This document shows, piece after piece, positions 59,601 to 64,000 of a stretch of DNA of 64,000 nucleotides. The stretch's first letter is position 1; every line of letters begins with the position of its first letter. Where the stretch lies: contig NC_049989.1 of assembly GCF_000003815.2 (NCBI RefSeq), positions 11,175,273 to 11,239,272 of the forward strand. Reading direction: 5' to 3'. Below the pieces are notes generated by a model. It saw only the letters and a list, made by a program, of their open reading frames with translations, was not told the DNA's origin and searched no databases. The stretch is from Branchiostoma floridae (lineage: Eukaryota; Chordata; Leptocardii; Amphioxiformes; Branchiostomatidae). A program made the translations under genes and the position numbers.

Positions 59601-62457
59601 TGCAATACAATACAACATCAGCAAAACATATCAATTTCATCAGAAAGGTATGGAGAAAATGGGCCCTTACCTTTACATGTGAACTTTGGGGTCTCTGTGT
59701 AGATGTCCCAGAACCTAACAGTAGTGTCGCCCGAACCACTGGCCAAAAATCTACAGAACAATCAAACAGTCAATGGAAACATGTGAAACCTAACAGTACC
59801 GTCAGTACTGTAAATGCATTTAAGTTTGCGGGGATTTACTTTCGCGGTAGCGGGAAAATGTAGTTTTCGCGGTGGTTTTAAGTCTGTGGTAGTATCATAG
59901 CAGGGTTCGAAATACACATACTTAACTTGCAATTTGCACATAATTTTCAAGATTTGCACGTAAAAATATTCTGAACTTGCAATCTTGCATGTTGAAAATA
60001 CCTGGCCGTAAAAATACTCTGAGGAATTGGACACCCTACTCTAAGACAGAACGACATATGGACCTCTGTCTTTTTCCTTCCTTGTTTTTGCCGGTAACTT
60101 CACTAGATGTAATCAAAATTCGCCAATTCAAGCTAGCGATCCTCGTCTCGATACTATCATAATGGAAAAATGTTCGCGGTGAAGTGGTCAAAAAGTATGC
60201 TGATAAAAGTATGTTGAGCACTGCACATGTATATCTAATACAGCTACATTTGTATATCATAAACTAAAAAATAAGTCAACACACAGTTGACCAGTTGACC
60301 AAATGCTCACCTGCCACTAGGACTGAACGCTACCGAGATGACAGCCTCGGAGTGACCCTCGATGGTACTGGTACACCTGGTGACAGCACGGACCTTGAAG
60401 ACGGCCTGAGGCTGGTAGATGATGTCTAAGACCTGCTCTGTGCCAAGCTTTTCCTTCTCAACCACGTCTTGAAGATCAGAGACGATTTCTCGGTCATTGA
60501 CGAAGAAAGCATAAGGTGTGGTCTCTTCCTGGAGGATAGGAATAAAAAAACAGCTTAAACATATAACTGTATGATGTACTTGGTGATAATGGGTAATATG
60601 TTGAACTTTTACTGACCCCTTGTCTACTGTTAACATGTACACAGGCACTCTCTACTCTGACAGGACCTCCATTAGAGTACTAGACATTTTCTTTATCTTG
60701 GATTGTTGACTCACAACCTGTAGGTACTGATCATGAGTTGCAATTCCTAAAGGGTCTCAATGTTTACCCTTAACTTAAGAAAGGCACTTTACACTAATTT
60801 CCTCACTCGACTGAAGTGAAAAAGAGTACCTAGCTTTGGCTAGGGACATCCTTTGGATAGAACGTTCAACGGTGGCTGTGTTTGACGAGAGCCATTTTAA
60901 CCTCAAACATTCTAATAAAGACCCCACAAAACTTTAGTTTAGCGGTCCATCTCGGTGTGAGTGTATCAAATAAATCTGTATGGGTATGCAGCTCATAATT
61001 TAAGTACTATTTATTACAAACCTGGCTTGTTATGCCATGAGGTAGTTAACCGGGTACGCTATACAAACAATGTAAACAAGCAAACGTTTTTGTACCTTTT
61101 CCAAGAGTGCATGACACACCAGCTGTAGTTTCTCTGGCGTGATGTCTAACGGAAGGTCAAAGGGCGCTCCCAGAACCTCCCCAGATTCGCTTTTCAGCTG
61201 GGCGAGAACTCGACTGGTGCCGGATGTCTCACTGAGGGAAAAGGTTACAGGTTCTTCACCATACGGCTTCTCACAAAGATCAGAACACATGTGCGGCGAC
61301 AGGAATGTCTAGGTAATGTGCCAGAGGTACAATGTAAAGTCCCCATAAAAGAAAATAATACTCATCTGTCTGTGTTCTCACAGAGATCAGAACGCATGTG
61401 GGGTAACAGGAATGTCTAGGTAATGTGCCAGAGGTAAAGTCCCCGTAAAAGAAAATAATACCCATCTGGACATTGTTATGAAAATCGAAGAATGGAAGAA
61501 TGGTCCAGACAAGGACAGTTTCCTTTTCAGGGGACTTTACCTTTGACATATTACCTAGAATTTCTGTCCCCGTACTAAGTACATGCGTCCTGATCTCTGT
61601 GAAAACTGAAAGGGTTTATCTACTACCAACTCAATCGCCCCATATTAGGGTGACCACAATACTGGATACTGGATCACCCCTGGTTTCATTCTGGCTTTCA
61701 ACACACATATATCATACTACTCAATATGCTAACAAAACCTCGTGACAGTAGTACTTATATGTGTATAAAACTGTCGGCAAATCGATGTCATAATTTCTAC
61801 AGTTCGAAAGGCACCGAGAAATGATGTGAAATCTAAAATTATAACTCCAGGAGTTAGCTTATTCATGCCCGTAGCCAGGATTTGGTCTGGGGGGGTTCGT
61901 TTTACTATTTGGCGGACCAACGAGCGCCGAAGGCGCGAGTTACCTAGGGGGGTCCGGGGGCATGCTCCCCCGGAAAATTTTGAAAATTGAACTCTCTGAA
62001 ATGGCATTTCCTGCGTTTTTTGAGAGATTTTCACACAACTGCTTCAGACATTATTTTATTCGACGAAAACGAAAGATTGGGTACATCAGTTATGAAATGG
62101 CACGTCATCACTTCTCCGAACTTTGAACTGGCTCTAATACCCCATTCAATTTGTACAACCGACATGTAACTTCGAAAACTGGATGCTTTACAACACTCTT
62201 GTACTTGAAATGTTTTTCCTCTTAGAAATGGGTATAACTACTGTATTTATAGGTTTACTGTGCGACATTGCAAGATTTTCCAAGTTTTTTTAAGGTTGAG
62301 ACAAGCATAATCATATTTGATGCCATAAATATTACATGGCATAACCAGATTTCATTAAAACATCGATAATGGTGCCCCCCTCCCCACTCTTAGAAAAATA
62401 TACCGAAGTGATGCCACACAAGGAAAATGACATTGTCCTCCATCCTTACCTCATCAT
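50661..62457 (-). CDS. NLE1: NLE1 / Notchless homolog 1, WD-repeat ribosome-assembly factor (one short segment lost at an assembly gap)
   Basis: Nuclear/nucleolar factor of 60S subunit maturation. Its ubiquitin-like N-terminal NLE domain docks on the MIDAS domain of the AAA+ ATPase midasin (MDN1); it was first found as a Notch modifier in flies. Coding exons in transcript order: 62457-62450, 61231-61096, 60528-60311, 59750-59671, 59476-59400, 59125-59028, [missing segment], 58010-57852, 57194-57059, 56235-56189, 55775-55573, 55258-55216, 51323-51207, 50735-50661. All visible junctions are GT-AG and keep frame; 205 + 259 codons are seen against 485 in the human protein. NLE domain residues about 10-90 ([40 protein letters not shown]79 matches the Glu reported to contact midasin). 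Eight-bladed WD propeller with VTRCTS...[62 protein letters not shown] and [13 protein letters not shown]. The start ATGATGAG|gtaagg lies directly behind an in-frame TGA. The stop gives ...DRVLKM, a few residues short of the usual IWRR-type end. Confidence 0.96.
51371..51566 (+). mobile_element. tRNA-derived SINE in NLE1 intron
   Basis: RNA polymerase III boxes are visible: A box TGGCGTAATCGG (51378-51389) and B box GAGTTCGAACCC (51421-51432). A SINE body (CTTGGGAAAGGCACTTTTCA, TTTCCTCACTTCAATCAAGT) and an AAATAAATAAATAA tail follow. It is antisense to NLE1. The body is shared with 60775-60955. It is not a functional tRNA gene: the stems do not close properly. Confidence 0.8.
51567..52800. 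other. NLE1 intron sequence, mostly unassigned
   Basis: AT-rich. A short fragment GGGGGGTCCGGGGGCAT at 52357-52373 is shared with the repeat at 61863-61985. No exon is needed here. Confidence 0.5.
52801..53591 (+). mobile_element. 5'-truncated LINE: ORF2 C-terminus and 3' UTR
   Basis: On the plus strand an uninterrupted frame runs from 52809 to a TAA at about 53333. It encodes the post-RT region [53 protein letters not shown] and [10 protein letters not shown], which is characteristic of non-LTR retrotransposon ORF2 C-termini (CR1/Jockey type). A 3' UTR follows, ending near 53591 in AATAAATAAAATAAATAAAT, the simple-repeat tail of such elements. The copy is antisense within NLE1 intron 12. 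The frame is intact, so insertion is recent. Confidence 0.9.
53782..53930. mobile_element. MITE related to the 25.3-26.0 kb foldback
   Basis: CATAAGATAGTA at 53782 and TACTATCTTATG at 53893-53904 are inverted repeats, followed by CTACCGTAGGATCTACTTAGAG. GCCAAACACACTCCTAGGC and CACTCCTCTGGCAG correspond to sequences in 25280-25563. Confidence 0.7.
53985..55058 (-). mobile_element. Non-autonomous TA-flanked DNA transposon, copy 2 (1074 bp)
   Basis: The reverse complement of 23716-24792 over its whole length, about 96% identical by eye, with termini ACGGGGGCCGCCC and CTCCCGT flanked by TA (53983-53984 and 55059-55060). It sits in NLE1 intron 12 between exons 55258-55216 and 51323-51207. High identity implies both copies moved recently. 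Confidence 0.9.
55985..56090 (-). mobile_element. tRNA-derived SINE head in NLE1 intron
   Basis: On the minus strand an A box-like TGGCGCAACGGC (56074-56063) and B box-like GTTTGATACTC (56029-56019) are correctly ordered and about 35 bp apart. The body is degenerate. Confidence 0.55.
56337..56531. mobile_element. MITE of the TACTGTAAATGCA family, copy in NLE1 intron
   Basis: TACTGTAAATGCAGAAAC at the left and AAATGCATTTGCAGTA at the right; TTCGCGGTGGTTTAATG and GGTGCTACCGC inside. Same family as 14653-14837. Confidence 0.85.
56596..56735 (+). mobile_element. LINE 3' tail
   Basis: TTGTTATTTGTTTATGTATC ... CCTGGTTAAAGAAAACAG followed by (AAAT)n to about 56735. Resembles the tails at 53560-53591 and 45895; no coding part remains. 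Confidence 0.5.
57340..57540. repeat. Low-complexity TCA/CAT-rich tract and (ACAT)n
   Basis: TCATCATCATCATC-type imperfect trinucleotide repeats to about 57480, then ACATACATACATACAT at about 57515-57537. It explains the Ser- and His-rich artefact frames here. Confidence 0.9.
57654..57722 (+). mobile_element. Tiny retroposon with perfect 11 bp target duplication
   Basis: ACATTAGTCAA at 57643-57653 and 57723-57733 flank a 69 bp insert that starts GGATCCATTGCGACCCGTG and ends in AAGAAAAGAAGAAG plus an A-run. An oligo(A)/AAG tail and a long direct repeat are hallmarks of LINE-driven retroposition of a 5'-truncated template. Confidence 0.85.
58033..58132. other. Assembly gap (exactly 100 N)
   Basis: A run of 100 N, the usual placeholder for a gap of unknown size. 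It lies at the 5' edge of the NLE1 exon at 58010-57852. Confidence 1.
58140..58195 (-). pseudogene. Decayed partial copy of the NLE1 exon 58010-57852
   Basis: On the minus strand GATGGCACATGGGAATATG and TGTGTTGGGCAG align with exon GATGGCACAGTGAGAATATG and TGTGTTGGGGAG (about 78% over 45 nt). There is one missing base, after which the frame reads [15 protein letters not shown] against [15 protein letters not shown]. It lies across the N gap from the real exon, and is either an old local duplication or a gap-edge assembly product. Confidence 0.6.
58244..58357 (+). other. Exon-like segment of unknown gene, antisense to NLE1
   Basis: Bounded by an acceptor-like TTTTAAAACAG and a consensus donor CAG|GTAAGT, this 114 nt segment is open in one frame for all 38 codons ([19 protein letters not shown] in the middle). 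I do not recognise the peptide. It could be a nested gene's exon, a retroelement piece or chance. Confidence 0.25.
58387..58674 (-). other. Unrecognised 95-codon open frame in NLE1 intron
   Basis: Starts [15 protein letters not shown] and has protein-like composition ([15 protein letters not shown] near the end), with a possible donor GTAG|GTAATG close to its 3' end. It does not belong to NLE1 by sequence. It may be a fragment of an inserted element; no family was recognised. Confidence 0.25.
59806..60200. mobile_element. MITE of the TACTGTAAATGCA family, split by a second insertion
   Basis: The left part 59806-59900 (TACTGTAAATGCATTTAAG, TTTCGCGGTGGTTTTAAG) resumes at about 60152 (ATAATGGAAAAATGTTCGCG, GTGAAGTGGTCA) exactly where the intact relative at 14653-14837 is continuous. 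TATCATA occurs on both sides of the intervening roughly 250 bp, consistent with a 7 bp target duplication. Confidence 0.75.
60775..60955 (+). mobile_element. SINE body in NLE1 intron
   Basis: AAGAAAGGCACTTTACACTA, TTTCCTCACTCGACTGAAGT, GGCTAGGGACATCCTTTGGA and TAGAACGTTCAACGGTGG form the body shared in part with 51440-51500. The tRNA-like head is not recognisable here. Confidence 0.65.
61262..61607. repeat. Roughly 100 bp repeat: two direct copies and one inverted copy
   Basis: GATCAGAACACATG ... GGAATGTCTAGGTAATGTGC ... AAAAGAAAATAATAC occurs at 61278 and 61385 (period 107). A third, inverted copy lies at 61528-61607. It lies just 5' of NLE1 exon 2 in intron 1 and supplies the false ATG at 61290. 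Confidence 0.85.
61863..61985. repeat. Dispersed repeat with GGGGGTCCGGGGGCATGCTC core
   Basis: GTAGCCAGGATTTGG ... GAAGGCGCGAG ... GGGGTCCGGGGGCATGCTCC then CCCGGAAAATTTTGAAAA. A fragment recurs at 52357. Non-coding. Confidence 0.65.
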
Positions 62458-62800
62458 TCAAGCCCTTGTGTCTACACTTGGCCTTCAGATCGTCTAGAAA
62501 CCTTGTGGATTGTCTTATTTTCCCGAAAATCTCCGAGAAGGAACAAGTCTGGGTTCGCACCACATGTGCGGTCTCTGACCCGGAAGTTGAAATCTAAGAT
62601 TCTACCACTTTCTTGATGGAGGTAAACTATGAAATAAATGTTTCACTCAATAACAATCATTACGGTCCATTTTAGCATTTGATTTGAGTAAAATCAAAAT
62701 AGTATTCAAGTATAGATTACATAAATTTTATAGATCGTTTTCACAGAACGTTCGAAAACCGTTCGATCACGCGTGGGCGCCATGTTGGATGATAACCTGG
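62458..62800 (-). promoter_or_regulatory. Probable NLE1 5' UTR and promoter with a YY1-type motif
   Basis: Minus-strand sequence upstream of the micro-exon start. At 62788-62777 the minus strand reads CCAACATGGCGC, a match to the YY1 motif AANATGGCG in the orientation usual for housekeeping and ribosome-biogenesis promoters, about 320 bp before the ATG. The transcription start is not visible. Confidence 0.4.
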
Positions 62801-64000
62801 ATGAATAGAACACAGAGCGGCGCTATCAAAGTTACTTGCGGCGGGTTCAAGTGTGCTGTTTTGTCTCCGTACTGTAAATCATTAAGTGATGTAGCCAAGG
62901 TTAGATATCAGGACAAAGTTGCATAAATACGTCTTGATCCATATGCTTAAAAAAACGGCATTCAACGATCTATAACGTTGGTTTCGATGGCTGAATACCT
63001 GGCCATCCGTTGCCCCTACCCTGGGACTACATAATTATGAACTGAGGACTAGCTACCGATCCCCCACCGCACGCGCGCACGAACTTTATACCTGCCCCAT
63101 TATCCAACCGTCCCCGCTACCCGCTTGGGGCAAGATTTGGCGCTTCCCCGACCCAAACTCCGTGAGGCAAGCGGATTGTGGGGGGCAGCGGGATAGTGAT
63201 TAGGTTCGTGCAAGCTTCTTTTTCCCCCCTGTATTTTGGCGTGTATTTGAGAGCACAATTGGAACATCCTCGATTACGAGGAAAGAACCATTATGATAGA
63301 AAGCCCTACTCACAAAATTACAAAAAAAAAACATGATTTGATCAAGTAGCATTAAAGGTAATCAGGGCAGCTGACGTTACTGCTGTATACTGTGCACTTA
63401 ATACGGAAAAGTCAAACTCAGAATGCTTGGCACATGATTTGTCAGCATGGAGGTGACAGGAGCTCCAACAAGCTTGTAGAAGTTTCCCTTGCCGCAATAC
63501 AAGCACAGAGCTCAGTGGAAGACAAGCCCGACTTTGTCGATTCTGTACTAAAATCATGCGTTATACGGAAGTAGGATGTCATAGTATTGTGTAAGGGTGT
63601 CGCCATACGTGCGTACATTCAAGTTCGTACGGGGTGGTCCGTATGAATTTCTTAGCCTCTATGAGGCCCCACGGGGTAGTGGATCTTTAGTAGAAATTAG
63701 ACATATAATATATCAGGGGAGTTAGGTGACCGAGGAATATGGTTTGCGACCCAGCTGTTGTCTATTTTTGTCTAATTATATTTTCCGCGTGTCCTAGGGC
63801 GCTTTTTTGTCCGTGTAAAAACGAAAGCGAAGCGCTGTGGCGGGCCGCAGTGTCCGGAGGTGCCACACTGCGGCGCGCTGCTGCGCATCACTTCCATTTT
63901 TTTTCTCCATTTTCATGTGCGCACAAGTGTGAACGGAGTGAGAACGCCCAGTTTCAATGACCATCTCCGTTGGAACTTCAGTTATTTGGTAGTTTTCGGT
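62801..64000. other. No recognisable gene at right edge
   Basis: GC-richer patches at 63060-63230 and 63780-63900 (GGGCCGCAGTGTCC, GCGGCGCGCTGCTGCGCATC). Frames up to 80 codons without recognised domains. Nothing else was identified. Confidence 0.4.

Noticed and set aside
61030-61290. NLE1 translation start at the ATG at 61290
   Set aside because: The ATG is inside a 107 bp local repeat, and the preceding codons coincide with a splice acceptor; the micro-exon start at 62457 fits better.

Overview
This is a eukaryotic, animal, non-coding-rich window with two real protein genes, both split by introns, in a dense background of transposon debris and tandem repeats. The intron-rich gene structures, deuterostome-like protein sequences and abundance of short inverted-repeat elements fit an invertebrate deuterostome. 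A lancelet (Branchiostoma) is my best guess, but that is an inference from repeat style and protein similarity, not a proof. A run of exactly 100 N (58033-58132) marks an assembly gap.

Left part (1-28.7 kb): no convincing gene. It holds the end of a non-LTR retrotransposon with an intact reverse-transcriptase core on the minus strand at the left edge, 3' pieces of a second LINE family, several foldback elements, tandem arrays (about 145 bp, 119 bp and about 400 bp units), and a complete 1.08 kb TA-flanked non-autonomous DNA transposon at 23.7-24.8 kb. A CCAAT/E-box/CRE cluster near 16.1 kb followed by a good splice donor at 16996 could be a promoter and non-coding first exon.

Middle (28.7-44.2 kb, plus strand): a seven-coding-exon somatostatin-receptor-like GPCR of 428 residues. 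All exons join in frame. Its 10.8 kb second intron carries a piggyBac-like TTAA element, a 150 bp tandem array and, right at its 3' end, a 62 bp minisatellite whose unit contains a copy of the exon 3 splice acceptor and first codons. This makes a ladder of decoy acceptors and is the most unusual feature of the window.

Right part (50.6-62.5 kb, minus strand): NLE1 (Notchless), a WD-repeat ribosome-assembly factor. Thirteen coding exons are visible. About 14 residues of the WD propeller are missing at the N gap, and the gene starts in an 8-nt coding micro-exon. Its introns hold a LINE 3' end with ORF2 C-terminus, SINEs, MITEs, a second 1.07 kb copy of the TA-flanked element (about 96% like the first, in opposite orientation) and a small retroposon with an 11 bp target duplication. 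The two genes are convergent. The 6.4 kb between them and the last 1.5 kb contain only repeats or nothing recognisable.
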